Shown: in pieces, positions 44,302 to 52,137 of the stretch
Layout of the letters: the number at the start of each line of letters is the position of its first letter
Position numbering within the stretch: position 1 is the stretch's first letter
Assembly: GCF_039962115.1 (NCBI RefSeq)
Contig: NZ_JAMPKJ010000027.1
Span: 1 to 64,000 of the forward strand
Reading direction: 5' to 3'
DNA length: 64,000 nt
From: Funiculus sociatus GB2-C1
Lineage (GTDB): Bacteria; Cyanobacteriota; Cyanobacteriia; Cyanobacteriales; FACHB-T130
Program-made: the position numbers and the translations under genes
Notes under the pieces: generated by a model
What the model was told of the DNA's origin: nothing
Databases searched by the model: none
The model's input: the letters and a program-made list of their open reading frames with translations, nothing else

Positions 44302-44732
44302 TGCTTCACCTCTTGCGCCGCTACATCTACAATAAGCAATTTCATCGGTAACTCACGCCTCACCAACTCACCAATCGGTTCGCTGAAAATCCCGTCAAAA
44401 GTTGTGTCTGCAATAGCAAGATACAATTCACGATCTGGATCGACCTGTTCAAGTAGAAGTCGATAAAGAACGTATTGACCAATCGCTTGCTCCAAATCAG
44501 CAATTGCCGAATTGCCTCGAAATTCCTTGATTTCAACTGCAATTCGACTACTCCCGCGTCTCGCACCAATAAAGCGTCCTGCAATACCGCTGACGGCATC
44601 TAATCTTGCTGCTAAGTCGATAAACAGAAATCGCTCACCATAGGATATGACATAGGGATCATCCGTGATTTCCCAACCCTCTTTGATGAGAGCTTGCCTA
44701 ATGATGTTATGGATCGCATCTCGTTGAGGCAT
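44268..44732 (-). CDS. xisH: XisH, fdxN element excision controlling factor
   Basis: 154 residues. It begins PQRDAIHNIIRQALIKEGWE, with FLFIDLAARL, SSRIAVEIKEFRGNSAIADL and EQAIGQYVLYRLLLE, the standard XisH sequence. The pattern D-x18-E-x-K (with IAVEIKEF) is of the PD-(D/E)XK type, so the protein is probably nuclease-related. It overlaps xisI by about 34 bases. The pair behaves like a small two-gene module, and its frequent occurrence outside heterocyst elements suggests a general role not yet defined. Confidence 0.93.
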   Translation of the reverse strand: MPQRDAIHNIIRQALIKEGWEITDDPYVISYGERFLFIDLAARLDAVSGIAGRFIGARRGSSRIAVEIKEFRGNSAIADLEQAIGQYVLYRLLLEQVDPDRELYLAIADTTFDGIFSEPIGELVRRELPMKLLIVDVAAQEVKQWIPPLKNGTL

Positions 44733-44896
44733 GACTTAATAGGCCATAAGCCGCATGACTAGCCTATAGTACGCTATGCGAAGCGACTTTTCAGCGCAAC
44801 GCGATCGCATCCTTGCTAAGTTTTCGCTGCACGTAGAAGCGCGATCGCATCCTCAAACAAACGCAAGCTATCGCTCTTCGTGGAAGATTTTCTGTC

Positions 44897-45340
44897 TTAT
44901 CTTACGCTCACTTTACTCTTGAATACTGTCTCACTTAACGAACCCCTATCCGGGTATTGGTGGATTACTTCAACTTGGTACTTGCCAGGGGTAAGCTTGT
45001 TAAGAGTAGCTTCATAGCGGAAATTGCCGACCATGAGTATACATCCACCAGTCTCAGGTGGACGGATGGTAACGCGCATCGTCACCTTATTGCCTTTGCG
45101 TTCCGCCGCACCGCTGAGTTTCTGGCAAGGAGTTGATGTTGATAGGTCTGTACGAACCGTAATATTTCCCGTACCACCTCTTGCACTCACCAAAGGACGT
45201 TTTAACTGTTGTCCAGGCGTACCCGGTTGAACCATGAAACGAAACCAGTCTGCTTGAGAAGGCGTGTTCTTTGAGGACACATTCAAGGGATTAGACGCCA
45301 AAATAGAAGCGAATACACTGGCGAGTAGCAGAGTCTTCAT
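44897..45340 (-). CDS. Small secreted protein, paralogue of 37403-37846
   Basis: 147 residues with a signal peptide (MKTLLLASVFASILASNPL). The mature sequence follows its paralogue closely: DWFRFMVQPGTPGQQLKRPL, CQKLSGAAERKGNKVTMRVT and GKYQVEVIHQYPDRGSLSET. Both genes lie on the minus strand, with similar leader sequences (GAACTTCTCAGTTCCCTTCAAC in both upstream regions), so the duplicated unit included the promoter. Probably periplasmic, beta-rich. Function unknown. Confidence 0.75.
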   Translation of the reverse strand: MKTLLLASVFASILASNPLNVSSKNTPSQADWFRFMVQPGTPGQQLKRPLVSARGGTGNITVRTDLSTSTPCQKLSGAAERKGNKVTMRVTIRPPETGGCILMVGNFRYEATLNKLTPGKYQVEVIHQYPDRGSLSETVFKSKVSVR

Positions 45341-45595
45341 GGTTGGTTGCTATTAATAAAAGGAAAAAAGATTGGAGCGTGCCATGCTTTAACCTGTATG
45401 ACACTCAGCACGACTTCTCAGTTCCCTTCAACAGCGATCGCCTCCATCTCCAGCCAAAGCGATCGCAACCTCAAATAAACTTGCGCGAGCTGACAAGTCA
45501 GCGCTTCGCGATCACATCCTTGCTAAATTTTCGCTGCACGTAGAAGCACGATCGCTCATACTAGAATACAGAATGTCAAGTGAGAGCAGCACACT

Positions 45596-45826
45596 ATGTC
45601 ATCAGCAGCGATCGCTACAGTAGTAAAGATGATGGAGTTTTTACCTGTTGATGTACAGGAGCAAGTTGCAGAGCATCTTCGGGAGTATATTGACGACTTA
45701 CAAGATGAAATTCGATGGAATGAATCGTTCCAGAGAACACAACAAAGCCTTATTGCTGCTGCAAAACGTGCCAAACAGGAGATTGCTGAAGGGCAAGCTA
45801 CTGTGATGGACTACGACCAACTATGA
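45596..45826 (+). CDS. Putative antitoxin of a RelE-type pair
   Basis: 76 residues, helical: FLPVDVQEQVAEHLREYIDD, then WNESFQRTQQSLIAAAKRAK and QEIAEGQATVMDYDQL. The pattern of a short helical protein ending in a conserved D-Y-D-Q-L-type tail, with an ATGA overlap to a RelE-like gene, is that of many cyanobacterial antitoxins. The overlap at 45823-45826 indicates coupled expression. The call rests mainly on the partner. Confidence 0.75.
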   Translation: MSSAAIATVVKMMEFLPVDVQEQVAEHLREYIDDLQDEIRWNESFQRTQQSLIAAAKRAKQEIAEGQATVMDYDQL

Positions 45827-46086
45827 AGTCGGCAGCCCTTCCCTCCTGTTGGGTTGAATATCGGCAGTTAAGTAATGATCTCAGGCAGAGTGCCAGGAAA
45901 GCTTATCGTCTGTGGGCAAAGAATCCATTTCACCCATCTTTGCATTTCAAGTGCATCAATAGCCAAGAGGATATTTGGTCTGTTAGAGTGAAGCGAGGTT
46001 ATCGGGCGCTTGGAGTATTAGAAGGCGATACAGTTACATGGTTCTGGATCGGTAGCCACGACGATTATGAGCGGTTCTTCTCGTAA
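45823..46086 (+). CDS. RelE/HigB-type toxin-like protein
   Basis: 87 residues. The core LRQSARKAYRLWAKNPFHPS, IWSVRVKRGYRALGVLEG and TVTWFWIGSHDDYERFF matches the cyanobacterial RelE/ParE-like family: helix, then FK-x-I, W-S-V/S-x-x-Y-R-A-L/x, and W-I-G-x-H-x-x-Y. Related toxins cut mRNA at the ribosome or inhibit gyrase. It overlaps the antitoxin-like gene upstream and terminates just before a copy of repeat R2. Confidence 0.85.
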   Translation: MKSAALPSCWVEYRQLSNDLRQSARKAYRLWAKNPFHPSLHFKCINSQEDIWSVRVKRGYRALGVLEGDTVTWFWIGSHDDYERFFS

Positions 46087-46263
46087 GTTGTATCAGGTCA
46101 ATATTCGCCTATGCGAACTGACGAGTCAGCGTAACGCGATCGCATCCTTGCGAAATTTTGGCTGCACGTAGAAGTGCGATCGCCTGTCGTTATAGTTTGA
46201 GTTTAAGCAGTTGCGATAATGTTGCTCCAACTATAATTGGACAAAAGGCTCTCAGGTAAAGAC

Positions 46264-46626
46264 ATGACTACAGTCGCTATCTTGCCAGTATCTGATGCCA
46301 ATGGCGAGAGGCTCTATCGAGCGATCGCAGGTGATAAGCAATCAACAGGTAAAACCGCAGGTGAAGCGCTCGATGCGTTAACTGCTCAGTTAGAAGGTAG
46401 CGAATTGGGTACATTACTGCTTATCCAGAGTTTTCGTCCTGACTGGTTTTTTAGTGCTGGGGAGCAACAGCGTTTATCAGAGTTGATGAGTTTGTGGCGA
46501 ACAGCTCGCGATGAAGGACAGGTGCTACCTCCAGAACAACAAGCAGAGTTAGATAGACTGGTTGAAGCTGAATTGAAAGCAGCCACAGCCCGAACAGCAG
46601 CTTTGGTGCAACAACTGAGTCAATGA
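46264..46626 (+). CDS. Small protein coupled to an HNH nuclease
   Basis: 120 residues from ATG 46264, preferred to an in-frame TTG at 46237. The N-terminal half has VAILPVSDANGERLYRAIAG and GKTAGEALDALTAQLEG, and the C-terminal half is a long helical stretch ending ELKAATARTAALVQQLSQ. It overlaps the HNH nuclease gene by an ATGA. I do not know the family, but the coupling suggests a partner or regulator of the nuclease, perhaps an immunity or inhibitor protein. That is inference from gene order only. Confidence 0.7.
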   Translation: MTTVAILPVSDANGERLYRAIAGDKQSTGKTAGEALDALTAQLEGSELGTLLLIQSFRPDWFFSAGEQQRLSELMSLWRTARDEGQVLPPEQQAELDRLVEAELKAATARTAALVQQLSQ

Positions 46627-47024
46627 ACCCTTTCTATACTCTAGTCGCTGACCGCGCTGCTCATCGATGTGAATATTGTCATACTCCAGAGCTAGTTTTC
46701 AACTTCCCGTTTGAAGTCGAACATATTGTGCCTCTTTACCGAGGCGGCGCTGATGCCGAATTCAATCTGGCTCTTGCTTGTCGCTCCTGCAATCTTCGTA
46801 AAGGAACTCGCATCAGTGGAATCGATCCTGAATCCGATACGGAAGTTCGTCTGTTTAACCCAAGGCAAGACCAATGGGACGACAATTTCCAAGTAGACAG
46901 CGATTCTGGAACGCTTGTGGGAAAAACACCCATTGGAAGAGTAACAATTGCTTGTTTAGAGATGAATAGCCAAGCACAAGTAACGGCGCGGCAGCTATGG
47001 ATTCGTCTAAGTTTATTTCCTTAA
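46623..47024 (+). CDS. HNH endonuclease
   Basis: 133 residues. The HNH zinc-finger nuclease core is clear: HRCEYCHTPELVFNFPFEVE, HIVPLYRGGADAEFNLALAC, then RSCNLRKGTRISG, giving the C-x2-C ... E-H-I/V ... N ... C-x2-C-N-x-x-K-G signature. It starts within the stop of the preceding gene (ATGA at 46623-46626). The C-terminal 60 residues (LFNPRQDQWDDNFQVDSDSG) are conserved in stand-alone cyanobacterial HNH proteins. It is probably a DNA nuclease; biological role unknown. Confidence 0.92.
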   Translation: MNPFYTLVADRAAHRCEYCHTPELVFNFPFEVEHIVPLYRGGADAEFNLALACRSCNLRKGTRISGIDPESDTEVRLFNPRQDQWDDNFQVDSDSGTLVGKTPIGRVTIACLEMNSQAQVTARQLWIRLSLFP

Positions 47025-47243
47025 CAATACCTATATCGTCATGGGCGATAAGCCGAATGACTAGCTTATAGTATGCTATGCGAACTGACGAGTCAGCGCA
47101 ACGCGATCGCATATTAACCCTAAGAATCGCTTGAGAAATGTACTCCCAACTTTCCCATAGAGAAAACACATTCAAATAGTTGTGGGGCAGCAATTATAAA
47201 TAATCGCTGCCCCACACAGAGTATTAACTATTTCTTGCGTTAC

Positions 47244-47648
47244 TTACGCAGGAAGCAATACTGTATCAATGATGTGGATGACACCATTATCAGCAGCAAC
47301 ATCGGCTGTTGCAACTGTTGCATCATTCACCTTGACGCCACCATTGGAAGCATCAATTTTCACATCTGAACCCTGAACTGTAGTAGCTGACTTTAGCTTA
47401 GCTACGTCAGCTGCCATCACTTTGCCGGAAACCACATGATAGGTCAGGATTTGCTTAAGCTTCGGAATATCTTGAAGCAAGGAATCTACTGTACCTGCGG
47501 GAAGTTTAGCGAAAGCTTCATCAGTAGGCGCAAACACAGTGAAGGGACCAGCGCCTTGTAGTGTATCAACCAAACCAGCAGCTTTGACGGCAGCAACTAG
47601 GGTGTTAAATGAACCAGCCTGAACGGCGGTATCTACGATATTAGCCAA
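47244..47648 (-). CDS. Fasciclin (FAS1) domain protein
   Basis: 134 residues, one FAS1 domain with no signal peptide. It begins [20 protein letters not shown] and has [40 protein letters not shown] and [14 protein letters not shown], the H1/H2-type FAS1 motifs. The start at 47648 is a TTG placed where related proteins begin. FAS1 proteins act in adhesion, but the cyanobacterial cytosolic type has unclear function. It is followed by a 600-bp gene-free region. Confidence 0.92.
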   Translation of the reverse strand: MANIVDTAVQAGSFNTLVAAVKAAGLVDTLQGAGPFTVFAPTDEAFAKLPAGTVDSLLQDIPKLKQILTYHVVSGKVMAADVAKLKSATTVQGSDVKIDASNGGVKVNDATVATADVAADNGVIHIIDTVLLPA

Positions 47649-48244
47649 GTTTTTTACCTAGTTTTTTGTCTCTTGTTAACAACTATAAAGGGTATTCTAA
47701 TAAATTGTCTGTACCTTTAGGCATACACTCACTTTGTTGGGCGGGGGCCGCAGAAATACTGGATATCCTTTATACTAATAAAGCTATAGGTTTAATTTAG
47801 GTTAAGTGGAGTTTATGCAAAAGTTATAAGATAAACTTCGATTTTATTTAAGAAGGTTACTTAGCATTTTTATAACAATAACTACTGGAATAGTATACAT
47901 TACTGCAAATACAGCCGAGGCAACGCTTTCTCATATTTTTAATATAAATTCATGTAGTTTTATCCTAATCTTGTAGATTAACCTGCTTAGCTGAATTTGG
48001 CAAATGCGGAGTAGTGGAAACCTGAATCGCTGCTTCAGGGAAAGCAGATTTTCTGTTCTGTAATGGTAAGTGCAATTGGGCAAAGCCCAGCGCCTGTCTG
48101 AAGAGATGCCAAAAGCTGCTCAAGCGATCGCACTCTTCTCAGATGAAGTCTAGATCGTTGCTTGCACTAAAGGACTATCAAAGATTTCCGTACCCATAGA
48201 AAAGCACCGCAAGGTAAATTGCGGTGCTTTTCCTTCACTTAGCC
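47649..48244. other. Gene-free region with a strong terminator
   Basis: About 600 bases without a supported frame. 48199-48212 and 48219-48232 form a 14-bp perfect stem (GAAAAGCACCGCAA) with a T-rich end, an intrinsic terminator for the minus-strand gene at 48245-48676. The rest is AT-rich in the left half, with one HIP1 site at about 48123. Confidence 0.75.
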
Positions 48245-48676
48245 TTATTTATCAGATGCAAGAAGCTCTGATACGGCTGCGTGTGCCAACACAACACCAG
48301 GTTCCCGCTGGAAAGCGTTGTAGTATTTCCTGGCAAACCCATTGCCTACCTCTGAGGGAGTTAGCAGCGTGCGAGCATATCCAATCAAATTCTGGACATC
48401 CTCCAGCGATACGGGTTCATCAGCTTGGAGCATTTCATCAATCTGCACAACCAGCTCAGAAATGCGATGCAGCCAAGCAAATTGTTCATGCTCAATGACG
48501 AGTTGAAGAAGTTCCGTGTTCGAGACTCGTCCGCGCACCTGTTCGTAAGTGATGCGTTCTGTGTCAAGCAACATCCGGTGGAGGTGCAGCAATTTATTCC
48601 GCAGATCGCGCAGATATTGATGTTGATGTATTCGTTGTAAAAGTGTGTTAGAAGTCAATTGAACCCATCCTCCCAT
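48245..48676 (-). CDS. Helical hypothetical protein following pirin
   Basis: 143 residues from ATG 48676 (alternatives at 48703 and a TTG at 48658). It overlaps the end of the pirin gene by 29 bases in another frame, so it is translated with it. Almost entirely helical: QYLRDLRNKLLHLHRMLLDT, LQLVIEHEQFAWLHRISELV and VSLEDVQNLIGYARTLLTPS, then GNGFARKYYNAFQREPG. No membrane segment or metal motif. I do not recognise the family, though the coupling with a pirin gene is notable. A strong terminator follows at 48199-48232. Confidence 0.75.
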   Translation of the reverse strand: MGGWVQLTSNTLLQRIHQHQYLRDLRNKLLHLHRMLLDTERITYEQVRGRVSNTELLQLVIEHEQFAWLHRISELVVQIDEMLQADEPVSLEDVQNLIGYARTLLTPSEVGNGFARKYYNAFQREPGVVLAHAAVSELLASDK

Positions 48677-49541
48677 TACGATAATCTTCAATCGCTTGAA
48701 CAATTTCTGCTTCGGTATTCATCACGAATGGCCCGTAGCGGACAACTGGCTCGTTTAGCGGGACGCCAGCAATGAGCAGCACATCCAATGGCGATCGCGC
48801 ATTTGATGGATTTGAAATTGCTACTTCCTCACCATCTTGTGCAAACAACACCATCTGTCCATCTCCTGCACGTTCCTTGTCTGCACCAAACAAACCTTCT
48901 CCATCTAGCACGTATGTAAAGGCATTGTATTCTTTTGGCACAGGCTGAACCACTGTTCCGCCTGGTTGGAGGGTGAAGTGCAGGTACATTATCGGAGTCT
49001 GCGTTGCGATCGCTGACTTCACTCCCAGCGCTTCTCCAGCGATCGCTTTTACCGTTACCAAGCCATCATCAGTCTGAGCCGTGGGAATTTGCTCCGCCGA
49101 GATTTCCTGATAACGAGGCTTCATCATCTTGTCCCGCCGAGGCAGATTGACCCAAAGTTGCAGTCCGTGAAGCCGTCCGCCAGTCCGAGCAAATTCTCGC
49201 TCTGGCATTTCCGAATGCACAACACCCGCTCCTGCTGTCATCCACTGCACATCACCGGAACCCAACTGTCCTGCATGACCCTGTGAATCTTTGTGTTCCA
49301 AGCGCCCCTCAAGGACATAGGAAACCGTCTCAAAGCCTCGATGGGGATGATCCGGCGCTCCTTTTGCTTGACCCGGCTCAATATCAACCGGCCCTAATTC
49401 ATCAAGGAGGAGGAAGGGGTCGAAGTGGGAAAAGGCGCTTTTGGGGAATGGGCGACGCACAAGCATCCCTTCACCCTCCAGGGTTTCGACACTGTTAATG
49501 ATGCCTGCAACCGTTCGCATCGTTCGTATTTGAGTCGTCAT
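48648..49541 (-). CDS. Pirin family protein
   Basis: 297 residues from ATG 49541, selected because GGAGA lies 7 bases upstream and TTQIRTMRTVAGIINSVETL is the normal start. The N-terminal cupin holds FSHFDPFLLLDELGPVDIEP, APDHPHRGFETVSYVLEG with the metal-binding histidines, and MTAGAGVVHSEMPE, the pirin signature. The C-terminal cupin follows with ALGVKSAIATQTPIMYLHFT. Members act as metal-dependent quercetinase-like oxygenases or as regulators. It is transcribed divergently from a PadR repressor gene with an operator-like palindrome between them, so it is a likely PadR target. Confidence 0.95.
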   Translation of the reverse strand: MTTQIRTMRTVAGIINSVETLEGEGMLVRRPFPKSAFSHFDPFLLLDELGPVDIEPGQAKGAPDHPHRGFETVSYVLEGRLEHKDSQGHAGQLGSGDVQWMTAGAGVVHSEMPEREFARTGGRLHGLQLWVNLPRRDKMMKPRYQEISAEQIPTAQTDDGLVTVKAIAGEALGVKSAIATQTPIMYLHFTLQPGGTVVQPVPKEYNAFTYVLDGEGLFGADKERAGDGQMVLFAQDGEEVAISNPSNARSPLDVLLIAGVPLNEPVVRYGPFVMNTEAEIVQAIEDYRNGRMGSIDF

Positions 49542-49728
49542 CAACTGTCTCCTTGATGCCTTAGTTTTCAGTTTAATAAGAACCCTGGCGAAGAATATGC
49601 GGATAACCAGCACTTGCAGAGTATGAAAGTCTATCTAAATTGGGTCATAAACCCCGGACGGCAAGAAGCTGATGCCTTTAGGTTCTTTGTCGGAGCACAT
49701 CATTCATTTCGTTTACTTTGATTGCTCC

Positions 49729-49748
49729 TATATGTGATTACTCATATA
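49729..49748. promoter_or_regulatory. Operator-like palindrome between pirin and padR
   Basis: TATATG - 8 bases - CATATA, a perfect dyad of 6-bp arms. It fits the general PadR operator form (ATGT-N8-ACAT). It is centred about 70 bases from padR and 200 from the pirin gene start, in the 270-bp divergent intergenic region. A site of this kind would let the regulator control itself and the pirin gene. Confidence 0.6.
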
Positions 49749-49810
49749 TTAGCATAAGATCATAAGTAAGCAATAGAGCTTCCACTACTTCATTCTTCGG
49801 AAAACCGTCT

Positions 49811-50347
49811 ATGTCTCTGGCACACGCAATTCTGGGTTTACTTCAGCAACAAGAGAGGACGGGTTATGACCTGAAAACAGGCTGCTTCGATGGATGTATT
49901 GCTCACTTGTGGCCCGCAGACCAAGCACAAATCTACAGAACCCTCGATAAACTGGTTGAGCAAGGTTGGATTACCTGTACTGTAGAAATTCAGAGCGATC
50001 GCCCCAATCGCAAAGTTTACAGTTTGACAGAGGCAGGACTAGCTGAGTTAATCCGGTGGCTTCAATGTCCTCAGCCTTTGGCAACGGTAAGAGAACCGTT
50101 ACTTATTCAAATGTATTTCGCCGGACAGCTATCAAATGATGCGATTATTCATCTGCTAGAAGAGCAGCTAGCTGCACGTCGCGAAAAGCTGGCTGAGTGT
50201 GAGAATATTGATTTACCAACTCTGGGCGACGAAGCTGCTAGTCGCGAACAGATTATGCAACGCCTGGTGCTGGAGCTGGTAATGGGAAGAGAACAAACTT
50301 ATATTGATTCGCTCAAGAGTGCCATTGATGTAATTCGTCAGCAGTGA
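49811..50347 (+). CDS. PadR family transcriptional regulator
   Basis: 178 residues. The winged helix is at the N-terminus: SLAHAILGLLQQQERTGYDL, QIYRTLDKLVEQGWITCTVE and NRKVYSLTEAGLAEL. The helical C-terminal domain (LLIQMYFAGQLSNDAIIHLL, LEEQLAARREKLAECENIDL) makes the dimer and is that of the PadR subfamily with Vir_act_alpha_C. It represses or activates genes in response to small molecules, often phenolic compounds. Its target here is probably the divergent pirin operon and itself. It is followed immediately by an IS982-type element. Confidence 0.95.
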   Translation: MSLAHAILGLLQQQERTGYDLKTGCFDGCIAHLWPADQAQIYRTLDKLVEQGWITCTVEIQSDRPNRKVYSLTEAGLAELIRWLQCPQPLATVREPLLIQMYFAGQLSNDAIIHLLEEQLAARREKLAECENIDLPTLGDEAASREQIMQRLVLELVMGREQTYIDSLKSAIDVIRQQ

Positions 50348-50359
50348 ACTTTTTAATGT

Positions 50360-51331
50360 AACGTGAGTTCGGGATAAGGAAAGGACGAGCAGGTAGGCTG
50401 AAAGTGTTGAAGTTCCAAGCCACCTATACTCGTCCCATGCTTAGTCTAGAAGACCTCTTCTGCTCCGTCGATGATTTCTGCCAACAGTTTGAACCGATCT
50501 GGCAAAACCAGTTGCTTTGTAATGGAGTATTGCACCGCAATCGGCGACGCAGCTTGTGCTTAAGCGAAATGATGAGCATCCTGATTGCCTTCCATCAATC
50601 CTCCTATCGCAATTTCAAAGCCTACTACACCGAAAAGGTGCAAGCCCAGTGGCACTCAGCTTTTCCAGGGTTAGTTAGTTATGGACGGTTCGCCCTTGTG
50701 TATACCCAGCACCCTGTTACCGTTGTGTGCCTACTTGCACTCTTGTTTTGGCAGATGTAGCGGCATTAGTTTTCTCGATTCCACCAGCCTCAAAGTCTGC
50801 CATAACCGTCGCATCAACCAACACAAAGTATTCAAGAACTTGGCAGCACGAGGCAAAACCTCGGTAGATTGGTTCTTTGGGTTTAAGGTACACCTGCTGG
50901 TTAATGACAAAGGCGAGTTGCACGGGCTTCACCTTCACCCCAGGGAATATTGACGACCGCACTCCTATGCCTAAACTGTTGCAACAGCTATTTGGTAAGG
51001 TGTTTGCTGACAAGGGCTATGTTTCTCAGAAGTTGGCTCATGTATTGTTGGAAACTACAGGTGTGCAACTGATCACGAAGCTACGGCGCAACATGAAGAA
51101 TCGCTTGATGGCGTTGAGCGACCGCCTCATGCTCCGTAAACGGGCGATCATCGAGACGGTGATTGACCAGCTCAAAAACATTTCTCAGATTGAGCATTCT
51201 CGTCACCGTTCCCCGGTCAACTGCCTGGTCAACGTGGTCTGTGGCTTAATTGCTTATTGTCACCAACCGAAGAAAGCGTCCATTGCGCTTGACCATAATT
51301 TCCTCCCCTCCGCTTAACCCGAACTCACGTT
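50360..51331 (+). mobile_element. IS982-type insertion sequence with decayed transposase
   Basis: 972 bp, bounded by AACGTGAGTTCGGGATAAG (50360-50378) and CTTAACCCGAACTCACGTT (ending 51331), the inverted ends shared with the derivatives at 37072-37404 and 51332-51827. The transposase occupies 50404-51317 but is broken by two frameshifts. No clear target duplication is seen on the flanks. The element lies 12 bases after padR, so it did not interrupt it. Confidence 0.9.
50404..51317 (+). pseudogene. IS982-family transposase, frameshifted
   Basis: Three consecutive frames together make an IS982-type transposase of about 300 residues. Frame 1 (50404-50700) has MLSLEDLFCSVDDFCQQFEP and FHQSSYRNFKAYYTEKVQAQ; frame 2 (about 50695-50953) has FLDSTSLKVCHNRRINQHKV, carrying the first catalytic Asp; frame 3 (about 50930-51317) has [20 protein letters not shown] with the second Asp and [20 protein letters not shown]-like sequence with the Glu. 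The shifts lie near 50700 and 50940. The element is therefore unlikely to be self-mobile. Confidence 0.85.
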
Positions 51332-51590
51332 GACTAAGCTCAAGCGCAACATGAAACAGCGATTGATGTCGCTCAATGACCGTCTGATGCTCACAAAGCG
51401 CTCGATTATTGAAAGTATCATCGACCGGTTGAAAAACATTTCTCAAATCGAGCATTCTTGGCATCGTTCTCCGGTCAATTGTTTTGTCAACATTTTGGCT
51501 GGAGGGAATTGCCTACTGCCATCAGCCAAAGAAACCGTCGATCGCAATTGACTACAATCTCTTGGTTCCAGCTTAACCCGAACTCACGTT
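51332..51590 (+). mobile_element. Right-hand fragment of a second IS982-type element
   Basis: The 259 bases directly after the complete element encode the C-terminus of a second, slightly different transposase (LKRNMKQRLMSLNDRLMLTK and [20 protein letters not shown]) and end with CTTAACCCGAACTCACGTT at 51590. Its left part is missing, replaced by the first element's right end. Confidence 0.82.
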
Positions 51591-51827
51591 AATTAGAATC
51601 GTCATAATTTCACTCAAACTCAAACTAAGTGGTCGATTGCGAAAGTGCAAGCCAAATCCCAAAAGCTGCTGCTTCCATTGCGGCTCAAAGGTTTTGCACA
51701 AATCATCTACAAAGCAGAACAGTTCTTCTAGACTAAGCATGAGGGCAAACAGGGCATGAAGTTTTTGCATTTTCAGCCTATCGGGTTTGCCCCTTTCTTG
51801 TCTCAATCCTTATCCCGAACTCACGTT
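51591..51827 (-). mobile_element. Inverted left-hand fragment of a third IS982-type element
   Basis: On the minus strand this encodes the first 70 codons of a transposase almost identical to the copy at 37093-37326 ([20 protein letters not shown]), beginning at the inverted end CTTATCCCGAACTCACGTT (51809-51827). It stops exactly where the right end of the second fragment begins, so elements inserted into one another and then lost parts. Confidence 0.82.
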
Positions 51828-51902
51828 AAAGTAAGAGGAAATCGTCATGCTGACCTGGGATAAAGCGCTACATCTGGTACTTCCCTTCAGTCAGCAAAGA
51901 AG

Positions 51903-52137
51903 GCTATCACCGCATCTTTTGGCAGTTCCGCCGAGTAACAAGGTTTATCGTCCAGGGTGCCGAGAAATTGCGATCGCACAGGTATCAAGCCAATCTCTCC
52001 CAAACTGATAAGATTGGGAATTGTGCTGAGTGTCCCTTCTAGTCGAACCAACAGCTTATTGCCGACAAATGCGAACCACCACGCAGGTTCAGATTGTACT
52101 GGAGGTGGAGCGATGCCGGGGATGAAGGTTCGATACC
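51903..52137 (-). pseudogene. nudC 5' fragment, duplicated and broken
   Basis: The minus strand reads YRTFIPGIAPPPVQSEPAWW, FAFVGNKLLVRLEGTLSTIP and SLGEIGLIPVRSQFLGTLDD, ending PCYSAELPKDAVIA, collinear with the first 75 codons of nudC at 38722-39540 but with about 15 substitutions. The ATG is lost (GGTATCG replaces ATGCATCG), and homology stops abruptly after AVIA, before the zinc ribbon. Homology extends also into the upstream non-coding DNA. It is an old partial duplication or the remnant of a second nudC. Confidence 0.85.

Larger units (their letters stand above)
43909..46183. repeat. Dispersed 48-bp repeat R2, four copies
   Basis: Copies at 43909-43958, 44801-44848, 45508-45555 and 46135-46183 read GCGATCGCATCCTTGCTAAG, then TTTTCGCTGCACGTAGAAGC and a second HIP1 site. 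All four lie in intergenic gaps on the same strand, separated by single genes or gene pairs (xisH/xisI, secreted protein, toxin-antitoxin pair). Three of the copies are preceded by a variable GAACTGACGAGTCAGCG-type stretch, also seen without the rest at about 47082-47108. Confidence 0.8.

Noticed and set aside
39655-46183. CRISPR array
   Set aside because: The R1 and R2 repeats are spaced by hundreds of bases containing genes, not by unique spacers of constant length. No cas genes are present.
50404-51317. Programmed frameshifting in the IS982-type transposase
   Set aside because: IS982 transposases are normally made from one frame, two separate shifts are needed, and no slippery run such as A6G is obvious at the joins. 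Decay is simpler.
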